Assembly (NCBI GenBank): GCA_017520705.1
Contig: JAFXFF010000013.1
Coordinates: 1-42,801 of the forward strand
Length of the DNA stretch: 42,801 nt
Reading direction: 5' to 3'
Origin: Clostridia bacterium
GTDB lineage: Bacteria > Bacillota > Clostridia > Oscillospirales > Acutalibacteraceae
Below, piece by piece: positions 32,823 to 40,256 of the stretch. The position numbers and the translations under genes are program-made. The notes under the pieces were generated by a model. The model did no database searches. It saw only the letters and a list, made by a program, of their open reading frames with translations, and had not been told where the DNA came from. Each line of letters starts with the position of its first letter. The first letter of the stretch is position 1.

Positions 32823-33695
32823 TCACATCTCCTCCTCGGGGAAAATTTCTTTCACTACGGTCTCCACCGCTTCGGTGCTGATGTTGCAGGTCAGGCAATA
32901 GATGGGCACGGTGGCCAAGAGCCGCTCGCCAAACTCCACCAGTTTCTCACCCAAATTGATGTCATAATAGGGACGGGCCAGCTGGGAGGTCAGGTAGAAA
33001 TAACTCTTGAGCGGATCTAAACGGCGGATGCTGTTCTTCTCACCGCGCTCAATAAAGACAATGGCATCCAGCGGCACCATCACATTGGTGTTGATCTGGC
33101 TCTTACCGCTCCAAGGGGTGCCGCACAGCAGGGGCTTGTCCCCCTCAAAGATGATCGCCGGCTTGTCGTCGTTGACCACCGTCACCTCATCCCCGAAACG
33201 CTGCTGCCACAAGCCCACGTGGGTGGACTTGCCTGTGCCGGAGTTGGCCGAAAAGGCGATACCGTGGCCGCGCCACGCCAACGAGGAGGCATGGAGCACA
33301 CCGCCGCCCAAAGCAGTCAGGCGATCCTGAAAGGAAAAGCCGGTCAGAGAATACTCCCAGCTCTCGGGGGTAAACTGCGGATGGTGCATCCCGCGGCGCA
33401 TGTGTATCTCAATATCGGAATAATCGTCATTATAATAGGTGGCCAAAAAGATGTCTCCGTTTAAGTTGCGGCTGTAACGGCAGTGGCGTCCGTCCGCCAG
33501 CTTAAGAATGGTGGCCGACTTGATGCTCTGCACCACCTCGCCCTCGGGACGGACGATCTCGTCCGGCATCACCGTGCGGATATTCATCACAGACGCACGG
33601 TCATCCTGCCGCAGATAGGGCCGATACAGAGAATCGAACCATTCGGTTTGGGCACTGTCAATGCACATCGGCATTCCGGCTACGCAAACATCCAT
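32823..33695 (-). CDS. HPr kinase-like (HprK-related) protein
   Basis: A 290-residue protein whose C-terminal half is an HprK-type kinase domain: LHASSLAWRGHGIAFSANSG with Walker A SANSGTGKST at 149-158 and VVNDDKPAIIF as the acidic metal-binding strand. The HPr recognition loop of true HprK (its C-terminal signature) is not evident, and the N-terminal half differs from HprK. Proteins of this kind occur in peptide-modification clusters, for example phosphorylating a lasso peptide in the paeninodin cluster. The ATG at 33695 has GAGGAGG seven to eight bases upstream. First gene of the operon. Confidence 0.85.
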   Translation of the reverse strand: MDVCVAGMPMCIDSAQTEWFDSLYRPYLRQDDRASVMNIRTVMPDEIVRPEGEVVQSIKSATILKLADGRHCRYSRNLNGDIFLATYYNDDYSDIEIHMRRGMHHPQFTPESWEYSLTGFSFQDRLTALGGGVLHASSLAWRGHGIAFSANSGTGKSTHVGLWQQRFGDEVTVVNDDKPAIIFEGDKPLLCGTPWSGKSQINTNVMVPLDAIVFIERGEKNSIRRLDPLKSYFYLTSQLARPYYDINLGEKLVEFGERLLATVPIYCLTCNISTEAVETVVKEIFPEEEM

Positions 33696-33737
33696 CAAAA
33701 CACCTCCTCGGAATCCATAGATACAACTTGACACTTT

Positions 33738-33766
33738 ATTGTATCAATTCTACAGACTTAAGTCAA
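33738..33766 (-). promoter_or_regulatory. Promoter of the HPr-kinase-like operon
   Basis: Minus strand TTGACT (33761-33766), exactly 17 bases, TACAAT (33738-33743), about 40 bases before the kinase gene start. Confidence 0.8.
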
Positions 33767-33777
33767 TGGGTAAACGC

Positions 33778-33813
33778 AAAAAAGGCGGGAGGATGCTCCT
33801 CCCGCCTCTTTTT
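33778..33813 (-). terminator. Terminator of the phage head block
   Basis: GGCGGGAGGA / TCCTCCCGCC stem with a TGC-type loop; A/T runs on both sides. Ends the minus-strand phage genes and insulates the kinase operon promoter. Confidence 0.88.
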
Positions 33814-33949
33814 ATCTCGGCGTTTTTGCGCCGGTGTTATGATAGCGGCCCTTGCCTGCCGCCTTTTGCATCCGATGCACCCGCATCTTGTGGGCCGTCA
33901 CCAACGCCTCCAGGCGGCGGCGATCATACAGGGGAACCTCGCGTTTCAT
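33812..33949 (-). CDS. Small basic protein at the end of the phage block
   Basis: A 45-residue basic protein (KREVPLYDRRRLEALVTAHKMRVHRMQKAAGKG). No family recognised. The ATG at 33949 has GGGGGAGGA about nine bases upstream in the end of the previous gene, and the gene runs directly into the terminator. Likely the last gene of the head operon, or a remnant of a tail-joining gene. Confidence 0.55.
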   Translation of the reverse strand: MKREVPLYDRRRLEALVTAHKMRVHRMQKAAGKGRYHNTGAKTPR

Positions 33950-33953
33950 CCAC

Positions 33954-34304
33954 TCAGTCCTCCCCCGCCGCGGTGTGCATCCGTGTACGGAGCACACCGC
34001 CGGTGTGGGTCAGTGCCCGCAAATACAGGTCCAAGCACCGTTCATAGGCGCACCCATCCTCACCGTTCAAGCACAACAGCGTAGCCACGCCATAGGTCAT
34101 CGCCGGCAGACATCGCGACGACAGCTTCAGCGGCTGTCGCAGATGCTCCAGCGGCTGAAACTCCCCCGTCTGCTCCCGATGCCACAGCTCGCTGTAGATC
34201 TGGTTGACCACCAGCAGACCGCTTTCGTTGCCGTCGGTTCCGGCCAGACGGTGGGGCTGTTCCAGCAACCCATAAGCGTTGCGCAGAACACTCAAGCCGG
34301 TCAT
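33954..34304 (-). CDS. Phage head-tail connector-like protein
   Basis: A 116-residue, mainly helical protein that stands directly after the major capsid gene, where head-completion or adaptor proteins of tailed phages stand. The opening GLSVLRNAYGLLEQP and VVNQIYSELWHRE are compatible with such small connectors, though no diagnostic motif exists. The ATG at 34304 has AAGGAGG six to seven bases upstream. Its function call rests mainly on synteny. Confidence 0.6.
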   Translation of the reverse strand: MTGLSVLRNAYGLLEQPHRLAGTDGNESGLLVVNQIYSELWHREQTGEFQPLEHLRQPLKLSSRCLPAMTYGVATLLCLNGEDGCAYERCLDLYLRALTHTGGVLRTRMHTAAGED

Positions 34305-34329
34305 ACCGTCACCTCCTTAGGTGCGGGCA

Positions 34330-35241
34330 TCAATACACGTAGGTGCAGATGCCGCCCTTGAGGCTGTCCTTAAGCACCACGTCGTAGTACAGACGGTAGT
34401 CCAGCTTCCAGGCGTCCGCCTTCAGGTTGTGGGCAGGGTCGAAGCAACGCACCTGCTCGGTCTTTTTGATGAGAGAGGCGGCGCGACGAGGGACCAACAA
34501 CAGGCCGATGCTCTTGGCATTGGCGGCAGGAGTGAAGCCGCCCGCCTCCTGACCGGCGGTGGTACCGTCGTAGAAGTCGTAGGCGGTCTTCATGCGGCTG
34601 TCGGGCACGGGCAGGATCGCCACGCCGTTGAGGCTGGTGACCTGGGTGTGCAGCTCGCCCTTCTTAAAGTCGTTCATCACCAGATGGCGGGAGATCTCCT
34701 CGCTGTTCTGCAAGGCGTTGAGCATCTTGCCATCCACAAAGGCGACCAACTCCTCGTCATAGCCCACCGCGTTCTGGGCGGTGGCGATGGCCTCGCTCAG
34801 CATCTGATAGGCGTCGGTGGCGGGGGTGCCCTCCACCACCTGACCCGCGCCGTGGGCATAACCGGCCAGCTTGGACAGCACGTAGGCATCCACCTCAGGC
34901 ACCACCTTGGTGCGTACAAACTCGCCCATGATCTGACCCGCCAGATCGGCAATGCCGGTCTCGTCGTGATCCTCACGGTCCAGCTGGAAGGAGCGACCGC
35001 GATCCATAGCCAACGTATAGGGTTTGGCAGAGACCGACACGGTGCCGCTGACAAAGCCGGTGTCGCGGTCATAGTCACCCAGACCGGAGATGTTCATAGC
35101 CGGGATCATCACCGTCTTGGCACCCACGAACTTGCCGCGCAGATGGTTGTCCGCCATAAAGCCGGTGACAGGCTTCTGAGCCACTGCCTTGTCCAGCTCG
35201 TCGGTCATTTTAACAGAAATGTTTTCGAGATTAAGACTCAT
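34330..35241 (-). CDS. Phage major capsid protein
   Basis: A 303-residue capsid protein of a type known from Clostridia prophages: KFVGAKTVMIPAMNISGLGDYDRDTGFVSGTVSVS, YTLAMDRGRSFQLDREDHDETGIADLAGQIMGEFVRTKVVPEVDAYVLSKLAGYA, and FVDGKMLNALQNSEEISRHLV; the mixed alpha/beta layout fits the HK97 fold. No N-terminal prohead delta domain is present, and the scaffold-like gene just upstream would take that role. The ATG at 35241 has AAAGGAAAC upstream. It appears intact. Confidence 0.85.
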   Translation of the reverse strand: MSLNLENISVKMTDELDKAVAQKPVTGFMADNHLRGKFVGAKTVMIPAMNISGLGDYDRDTGFVSGTVSVSAKPYTLAMDRGRSFQLDREDHDETGIADLAGQIMGEFVRTKVVPEVDAYVLSKLAGYAHGAGQVVEGTPATDAYQMLSEAIATAQNAVGYDEELVAFVDGKMLNALQNSEEISRHLVMNDFKKGELHTQVTSLNGVAILPVPDSRMKTAYDFYDGTTAGQEAGGFTPAANAKSIGLLLVPRRAASLIKKTEQVRCFDPAHNLKADAWKLDYRLYYDVVLKDSLKGGICTYVY

Positions 35242-35271
35242 AATATCGTTTCCTTTCTTGATTGAAGATTG

Positions 35272-35673
35272 TTACAGAGCCGAGCGGAACGCCCGCAAAA
35301 AAGCATCCTGCTCGGGTGGGGTCTGAACCGCTCCGTGGGATAAACTGCCTGCCGATTGCGCGGCTGCCTCACGTCGTTTTTCGGCGGCGGCGGCCACTTT
35401 TTTCTCCTCCTGCAGGCGGTAGCGCAGATAGGCATCCAGCAGAGCAATTCCCTGCTCCGCCGCCATATCCAGCACTCCATCCGGCAGCTGATCGGGGCTG
35501 ACAAACTGAGGAAACTCCTCTGACAGCCGCAAAAAGTCATCCGCCAGACGCTGCGTGACGTCAACAGGCACCTCTGCCGTCTCGGGCGCAGTTTCCGCTT
35601 CCGAGATGCAAGCGTCGCCAATCGTATCGGACAGCATCTCCTCAGAGCCGAATTCCTGGATTACCATTTCCAT
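35272..35673 (-). CDS. Phage scaffold-like protein
   Basis: A 133-residue acidic, helical protein between portal and capsid genes, the standard place for a scaffold. A helical coiled segment with an Ala/Lys/Glu-rich stretch (LRYRLQEEKKVAAAAEKRREAA) and no cysteines fits scaffolds (DUF4355-like). The ATG at 35673 has AAAGGAGG eight bases upstream. No protease gene is present in the block, so the scaffold would have to leave uncleaved. Confidence 0.7.
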   Translation of the reverse strand: MEMVIQEFGSEEMLSDTIGDACISEAETAPETAEVPVDVTQRLADDFLRLSEEFPQFVSPDQLPDGVLDMAAEQGIALLDAYLRYRLQEEKKVAAAAEKRREAAAQSAGSLSHGAVQTPPEQDAFLRAFRSAL

Positions 35674-35759
35674 TTCGGTTCCTCCTTTGCGGTACCGTTC
35701 GGGGCAACCGTACCGCATTTCATCTATGTGAAAGAGCTTATTACAATTTACAAATTCTC

Positions 35760-37373
35760 TTATGCCATCTCCTGCAGGAGTGCCTCCATGCGAGGTACCG
35801 TCCCTCTGGGCAGACGGCTGAGATACTGCTTGGCATTGATAATGCCGTGATTATACAAATTGTCCAACGTTTCTACGGTGCGGCTTTCGCTGTAGGCGTC
35901 GGCACTGCCCACGTCCACTCCGATGTTCAGCAGCAGATTGCGGCAGGTCGCACCGTCAAAGGGCATATACCACACCCCCTGCTCCTCGGCAATTTTCAGG
36001 CCGCGATTGCCGTACATGGCCATCCAGAATTCCGCCCACACCCGCGCCACGTCCTCGATAAAGGCATAGAAGCGGTTCTGCATCATGGTCAGCGGCATCA
36101 GAGATGCTTCGCGCACCGCAATAATAGCAGAGGTGTTTTGAGGCTCCACGTCACCCAGTAGAGTGGCGCTGACACCGGCCTGGGTCATGGTGTCACGGAT
36201 CAGCCCCTGCACGTTCTGATCCAACTGAGTGGAAAAAGCAGGGGGATCCACGTACCGAACCGCATCCCGCACCTCCTCGCCGCTACCGTAGACGGGAATG
36301 ATCTGCCCGGGATCGTTGGTAATGGGCTGGGTAACCACATCGCCGTTGACCAACATCATCGGCATACCCATCATCATCACCGCCCACACCCCTGCCGAAA
36401 TGGTACGGTTGATGGCGATTTGATTGGGAATGAGATAGGGAATCTCGCTCTCACCGTAGCACTGATGCCGCTTTTCCTCCCAACGGAAGATCGCCAGAGG
36501 GTACAGCGTGATACCCAACTCCCACGGCTCACGCACCATCACGTTGCCGCAAACCTGCGCCACACGAATGACGGTGTTGCCGGCTTCGTCCCACTCCTTC
36601 CAAAATCGGGTCAGCAGGGTGGCGTGACCGCCACCATTCTCCCCATCACCACGGATCTCGGCCCAACGGCGACAGCCGTTGGCCTTCGCCAGCCGCTGAA
36701 TCTCGGTGACGGGACGACGCTGTGCGATGATGACGTAAGGCTGCTGCTGGATATCCTCCAAAGAGGGATCCCCCATATACACCTGCTCGATATCCAGCAC
36801 CTCTGCCGCGATATCGCCGCAGATAGGAGCCGTTCGCGCCTCATCGGCGTATAAGCCCGTGCGGATCCCATCGTCCCAATAGGTGTACAGCACACCCGTA
36901 CCGCTGATATAGGCGTTTCTCAGCACCCGCTGCTTCAGGTACTCCAGCTTCAATCGCTTGGCGGTGGTGGCGAAATAGTCGGTCAGTGCCGCAGTCATGG
37001 CCTGTGCCGCCGCTTCGGCGGGCAGCGACTCGGGAGTTTGTCCCTGCCGCAGGGCGCGGCGATACCCCTCCACCGCCTCGCGGGAGGCGGCGGTGACAGG
37101 CACCCCCTCCGCCGAAAAGCGCACCGACACCGGCTGGGCACCCACCACCGCCATTTTATAGTCACCGATGCGTTTGATGACGTTGTAGCGCACCAACGGG
37201 CGGCTGTCGCCGCAGTTGACGCCGTACCACTGATCTCCGCTGTAGAAGCGCTCGTTGATACGGGTCTGTTCATACAGACCGTGACTGCCCAGCTGGCGCT
37301 TGTAGTCGGTGGCCTGTCGGTATTCCGCCTGCACCTGTTCGGGCAGGACGGCACCCTTTACCTTATTGCTCAT
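35760..37373 (-). CDS. Phage portal protein
   Basis: A 537-residue portal, the dodecameric DNA gate at the head vertex. The expected order is seen: NERFYSGDQWYGV near the N-terminus, PLVRYNVIKRIGDYKMAVVGAQPVSV, an insertion domain, CYGESEIPYLIPNQIAINRTIS, and the long helix region GVSATLLGDVEPQNTSAIIAVREAS. Length is normal. The ATG at 37373 lies within the end of the preceding small membrane-protein gene. It appears intact, with no frameshift. Confidence 0.88.
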   Translation of the reverse strand: MSNKVKGAVLPEQVQAEYRQATDYKRQLGSHGLYEQTRINERFYSGDQWYGVNCGDSRPLVRYNVIKRIGDYKMAVVGAQPVSVRFSAEGVPVTAASREAVEGYRRALRQGQTPESLPAEAAAQAMTAALTDYFATTAKRLKLEYLKQRVLRNAYISGTGVLYTYWDDGIRTGLYADEARTAPICGDIAAEVLDIEQVYMGDPSLEDIQQQPYVIIAQRRPVTEIQRLAKANGCRRWAEIRGDGENGGGHATLLTRFWKEWDEAGNTVIRVAQVCGNVMVREPWELGITLYPLAIFRWEEKRHQCYGESEIPYLIPNQIAINRTISAGVWAVMMMGMPMMLVNGDVVTQPITNDPGQIIPVYGSGEEVRDAVRYVDPPAFSTQLDQNVQGLIRDTMTQAGVSATLLGDVEPQNTSAIIAVREASLMPLTMMQNRFYAFIEDVARVWAEFWMAMYGNRGLKIAEEQGVWYMPFDGATCRNLLLNIGVDVGSADAYSESRTVETLDNLYNHGIINAKQYLSRLPRGTVPRMEALLQEMA

Positions 37374-37584
37374 TCAAGTCCTCCTTTACGACAGGCATTT
37401 CCGTCCCGTCGTAATACAAAAAATTGCGGGTCTGCACCCATTCTTTTTGAGGGTTGCCGCCATCTCTGCCCGACTTTTCCACATCGGGACGGGATGTCGT
37501 TACGGACCGGCGGATGTACCCCATCGCGCACACCGCCGCGCCACCCCACAGCAAACCCAACACAAACCACATAGCTTCCCTCAT
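37363..37584 (-). CDS. Small single-span protein within the phage head block
   Basis: A 73-residue protein with one N-terminal span (MWFVLGLLWGGAAVCAMGYI) and a charged tail ending MPVVKEDLNEQ. The ATG at 37584 overlaps the TerL stop (ATGA) with GAGGAGG nine bases upstream, and the gene overlaps the portal gene by 11 bases, so it is firmly part of the block. Function unknown; one span with so short an exposed part is unlike a holin. Confidence 0.7.
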   Translation of the reverse strand: MREAMWFVLGLLWGGAAVCAMGYIRRSVTTSRPDVEKSGRDGGNPQKEWVQTRNFLYYDGTEMPVVKEDLNEQ

Positions 37585-38867
37585 CCTTTCCACCCTCCTC
37601 GGGGCAATCCATACCGCACCACTCTCCCCTGCTGTGCAGGGGGACGGGGCACGTCCTCCATGGCATACCGCAGGGCGTCCATCAGGTGGTTGTCCTTATC
37701 GCAGGGCCGATTGCAATAAACCCCGTCCCGCCCATCCGCTTGCCACACATAGCTGCGCAATTCCGCCGCCGTGTGCACACACCGAGGATGCACCACCAGC
37801 CGATACTCCTGCAGGCGCGCAATACCGCTGAGTACCGAGTCCCTCCCCTTGTTTGCCGCCTGCAGACGGCAAATCCCCAGCCGCCGCAGGTCCTCGTTGG
37901 ATTTGGGCTCCGCCGCATCCGCCCGAATCCGCTCCTTTTGATAGCCTTTCTCCACAATCATCGCCGCGATATCCTCGTTGAGCATCCGCCGCTGATAATG
38001 CTCGTCGTAAAGATAGATGCGCTTGGCCTTTTCGTCCACCGCCGCGGCGATAAAGGCGGTGGGATCGTTGGTGTAGCCGTAATCCAGGCCAAACACGTGC
38101 CGCATCCCCTCCCGGTGCAGCTCCCGAAGCGGAAACTCCTCCACCGACCAGTTCTCAAACACCAGCCCCTCGCTGTGTCCCCACTCTCCCAACCCCGCCA
38201 CCGCATAGCGGCGGGGATTTGACTCCCGCATTCGCTCGTATAGCGCCCGATCCGTGTCGTCCAAAAATTCGTTGCATCGGTAATCGGTGGTGGTGGCGTA
38301 CACGTTGGAGTCGTGCCGATCGAAAAAACGGCTTTTCAGCCAATGGTTTTCATCCCAAGGGTTAAAGGTCAACGTGGTCTGCTTAAACAGCGGCTTTGGC
38401 AGCTCTCCCCGTGGTACCGACAGGTCCAGCTTGTCAAAATCCGCCTCCAGCCCGATTTCATAGGCCTCCTCGATCCACACCCAGCAGAGATAGCCCTTTT
38501 CCACGGTGGTGGAGGCCAGTTTTTCCACGTTGTCCATCCCACGGAACAGGATCCTTTGCCCCGTGGGCGTGTAGGTCAGCTCCAACGGCTCCCGACCGGC
38601 TCGCCATAGGTGCTCCACCTGCAGGCGGCGTATGGCCCAGCGGAGCTGGGCATAGGTGCTGTCGGCGTGGGTGCGGTGGACAGCACGCACCACCAGTAGA
38701 TTGGCGTCGGGGTACTTCATCAGGTGGTAGATATACCACAGGGCGGTGGTGGAGGACTTTTTGCTGGCCTTGCCGCCCTTCACCACCCGATAGCGGCTTC
38801 GACACCGCCAAAATGCGCCGTATCCGCCGCCGATCAGGTCGGGCAGATACACGCAGGTACCCGGCAT
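37581..38867 (-). CDS. Phage terminase large subunit (PBSX type)
   Basis: DNA-packaging ATPase and nuclease, 428 residues. The Walker A variant KGGKASKKSST is at 30-40, Walker B CWVWIEEAYEI, then the coupling region TFNPWDENHWLKSRFFD. The nuclease domain has GLDYGYTNDPTAF with its metal-binding Asp and the C-terminal DNHLMDALRYAM. This matches PBSX/XtmB-like TerL. The ATG at 38867 has GGAGGG upstream and follows the small coiled-coil gene. It appears intact. Confidence 0.93.
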   Translation of the reverse strand: MPGTCVYLPDLIGGGYGAFWRCRSRYRVVKGGKASKKSSTTALWYIYHLMKYPDANLLVVRAVHRTHADSTYAQLRWAIRRLQVEHLWRAGREPLELTYTPTGQRILFRGMDNVEKLASTTVEKGYLCWVWIEEAYEIGLEADFDKLDLSVPRGELPKPLFKQTTLTFNPWDENHWLKSRFFDRHDSNVYATTTDYRCNEFLDDTDRALYERMRESNPRRYAVAGLGEWGHSEGLVFENWSVEEFPLRELHREGMRHVFGLDYGYTNDPTAFIAAAVDEKAKRIYLYDEHYQRRMLNEDIAAMIVEKGYQKERIRADAAEPKSNEDLRRLGICRLQAANKGRDSVLSGIARLQEYRLVVHPRCVHTAAELRSYVWQADGRDGVYCNRPCDKDNHLMDALRYAMEDVPRPPAQQGRVVRYGLPRGGWKG

Positions 38868-38868
38868 C

Positions 38869-39039
38869 TTATCCCTCCAAGTGGCGGCGCATCATGGACA
38901 TGGCCTCGCACAATTCGTCCATCTCCTCTTCCAGCAGCGCCACCCTCTTATCGTATACGTGAATCTCGCTGAGCAGGCGCTGATGCCGCTGCCGCAGCTT
39001 TTCCAGCGATTCCTCGTATACTTTCATCAATTCTTTCAT
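38869..39039 (-). CDS. Small coiled-coil protein between terminase genes
   Basis: A 56-residue protein (KELMKVYEESLEKLRQRHQ, then SEIHVYDKRVALLEEEMDELCEAMSMMRRHLEG) that is one continuous helix with heptad pattern. The ATG at 39039 lies one base after the TerS stop, and its stop lies one base before the TerL start, so it is tightly packed in the operon. Probably a packaging accessory or part of the small terminase function; inference. Confidence 0.72.
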   Translation of the reverse strand: MKELMKVYEESLEKLRQRHQRLLSEIHVYDKRVALLEEEMDELCEAMSMMRRHLEG

Positions 39040-39040
39040 A

Positions 39041-39448
39041 TCAGTCGGGTATGTCCTCCTCCCCCAAAATGATCACCGGCGGCACGGTCTCGCCGCCCTC
39101 GTTCTGGGCGGTCTTGCCACCCTTATCGCTGTCGTAGCCGGCGTGGTTTTTCAGATACAGCATGTGCATATTGGCACTGCTGCCACGCCGCAAGGCATGT
39201 TCCATCACGCTGGCGGTGGCCTCGCCTCCCGCCTTGCGGATGGCGGCCACTTTTGCCTTCATGCCACGGCAGTTGGCCGCCACCTCACCCCGCAGAACGC
39301 GGTGCAGCAGGTCCAGATTCATCTCCATCTCCGCCGCCAGCCGCTCCACGGTGAGCGGCACCTCCTGTGCCGCGGCGTAGGCCTTCGCCCGCTCAATGGC
39401 GGCCTGAATGTCCGCCAGCCGCCGCCTCTCCAATGGTGTATCCTGCAT
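39041..39448 (-). CDS. Phage terminase small subunit-like protein
   Basis: A 135-residue protein: a helical N-terminus with HTH-like segment (LTVERLAAEMEMNLDLLHRVLRGEV), a middle (KVAAIRKAGGEATASVMEHALRRGSSANMHMLYLKNHAGYDSDKGG) that has the form of TerS proteins ending in LKN.(A/Y)GY, and an acidic tail. The ATG at 39448 has TTGGAGG seven bases upstream. First gene of the head block. Good synteny with TerL downstream. Confidence 0.75.
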   Translation of the reverse strand: MQDTPLERRRLADIQAAIERAKAYAAAQEVPLTVERLAAEMEMNLDLLHRVLRGEVAANCRGMKAKVAAIRKAGGEATASVMEHALRRGSSANMHMLYLKNHAGYDSDKGGKTAQNEGGETVPPVIILGEEDIPD

Positions 39449-39520
39449 CGTACCCTCCAAAACTCATTCCAACACTGTTGGACAGGATTTGCTCCCGCCA
39501 TTCTCACCCACCTTAAACCA

Positions 39521-39548
39521 ACCCGTAGGGGCGGATTCCATATCCGCC
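39521..39548 (+). repeat. REP-like palindrome (GTAGGGGCGGAT type)
   Basis: CGTAGGGGCGGAT, TCCAT, ATCCGCCCG: a perfect GGGCGGAT / ATCCGCCC stem after GTAGG, built like the GTAGGGACAGG palindromes elsewhere in the window. Confidence 0.7.
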
Positions 39549-39585
39549 CGCAACCGCAAATCAACGTACTCCGCAATCGCTGAGG

Positions 39586-39720
39586 AAATCGTGTTGGGAT
39601 GATCGGCGAGGTGGTTTTTCGTCGGCGGAGATCAAAAAGCGGAAGGAATACTGGATGTATTCCTGAGCATTTGCGACTCCGCCGGCGGAAAAATAGCCAC
39701 CGAGCGCCCAACTAAGATTT
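39586..39720. repeat. Long imperfect hairpin element, about 135 bp
   Basis: Nested pairing between both ends: AAATC / GATTT, TTGGG / CCCAA, GGTGG / CCACC, TTTTTC / GGAAAAA, CGGCGGAG / CTCCGCCG, and a central GGAATAC / GTATTCC hairpin. It may be a miniature transposable element or structured RNA. Confidence 0.7.
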
Positions 39721-39752
39721 CAGAAGTGATTGCAAAATAAAAAGCACCTGTC

Positions 39753-39947
39753 TCAGAAGCACTCTCCCAGCTCCACCAGCACACAGGGTTTCCAACCGTC
39801 GTACCCATCCCACATTTTGGATGGATACACCCGCAACCCGTCGCAATAATCCTCGGTTTCCATGGGCTTTTTCCCATCGTACCGAAAGATCACCGGTGTA
39901 TCTGAGGGTAACTCCCGAGCCAAGCGCTGCCAATCGCCAAGCACCAA
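39753..39947 (-). CDS. Small hypothetical protein, SOS-linked
   Basis: A 64-residue protein with convincing composition (LPSDTPVIFRYDGKKPMETEDYC, then WDGYDGWKPCVLVELGECF), rich in aromatic and acidic residues with three cysteines. No family recognised. The start is TTG at 39947 with GAGGTG seven bases upstream, which makes it more credible than the other frames. It is the second gene behind the LexA-box promoter. Confidence 0.6.
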   Translation of the reverse strand: MVLGDWQRLARELPSDTPVIFRYDGKKPMETEDYCDGLRVYPSKMWDGYDGWKPCVLVELGECF

Positions 39948-39969
39948 AAGTATTCACCTCGTTATGTTG

Positions 39970-40077
39970 TTACGAGCGTCTTTCCCGCTCATATCGTGGA
40001 GAAATCTCCACCCATTCTACCCATTGGCGACCCACTACGGCGCCGTAGCCATCGCCATCACGACCAAATCCCCGCAC
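39970..40077 (-). CDS. Very small ORF behind the LexA-box promoter
   Basis: A 35-residue ORF starting with GTG at 40077, with GGAGG eight bases upstream: RGFGRDGDGYGAVVGRQW, then VEWVEISPRYERERRS. Basic and without a membrane span. It is 36 bases after the LexA box and 22 bases before the next small gene. Its reality rests on start signals and position only. Confidence 0.45.
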   Translation of the reverse strand: MRGFGRDGDGYGAVVGRQWVEWVEISPRYERERRS

Positions 40078-40113
40078 CTCAACCGTCCTCCACAACGACG
40101 ATTTTTGTTGTAG

Positions 40114-40127
40114 CGAACATTTGTTCG
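40114..40127. promoter_or_regulatory. LexA (SOS) box
   Basis: CGAACATTTGTTCG matches the Gram-positive LexA consensus CGAAC-N4-GTTCG exactly. It lies ten bases downstream of the -10 of the minus-strand promoter, where LexA would block transcription. Confidence 0.9.
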
Positions 40128-40136
40128 TCTATATTT

Positions 40137-40165
40137 ATTTTAGCCCCGATTTCCATAGATGTCAA
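40137..40165 (-). promoter_or_regulatory. Strong promoter controlled by the LexA box
   Basis: Minus strand TTGACA (40160-40165), exactly 17 bases, TAAAAT (40137-40142). Points toward the two small genes and, beyond them, the phage head block. Confidence 0.85.
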
Positions 40166-40195
40166 TAGGAAATGGAAAAGTTTTTGAAAAACGTC

Positions 40196-40224
40196 TTGCG
40201 TTTGCATATCGAATGTGATAATAT
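40196..40224 (+). promoter_or_regulatory. Promoter of the P-loop kinase-like gene
   Basis: TTGCGT (40196-40201), 17 bases, TAATAT (40219-40224), about 32 bases before the ATG. Divergent from the LexA-controlled promoter. Confidence 0.7.
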
Positions 40225-40256
40225 AGTGAAAATTTTTTGATTAGGAGGATGGCTAT

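Larger units (their letters stand above)
39449..39752. other. Repeat-containing gap upstream of the head block
   Basis: No gene supported. It contains a REP-like palindrome at 39521-39548 and a long imperfect hairpin at 39586-39720. No clear promoter for the terminase genes is seen inside it. Confidence 0.6.

Noticed and set aside
39712-39957. Second minus-strand open frame of 81 codons overlapping the 64-residue gene
   Set aside because: Low-quality composition; the TTG-started frame with a GAGGTG site fits better.
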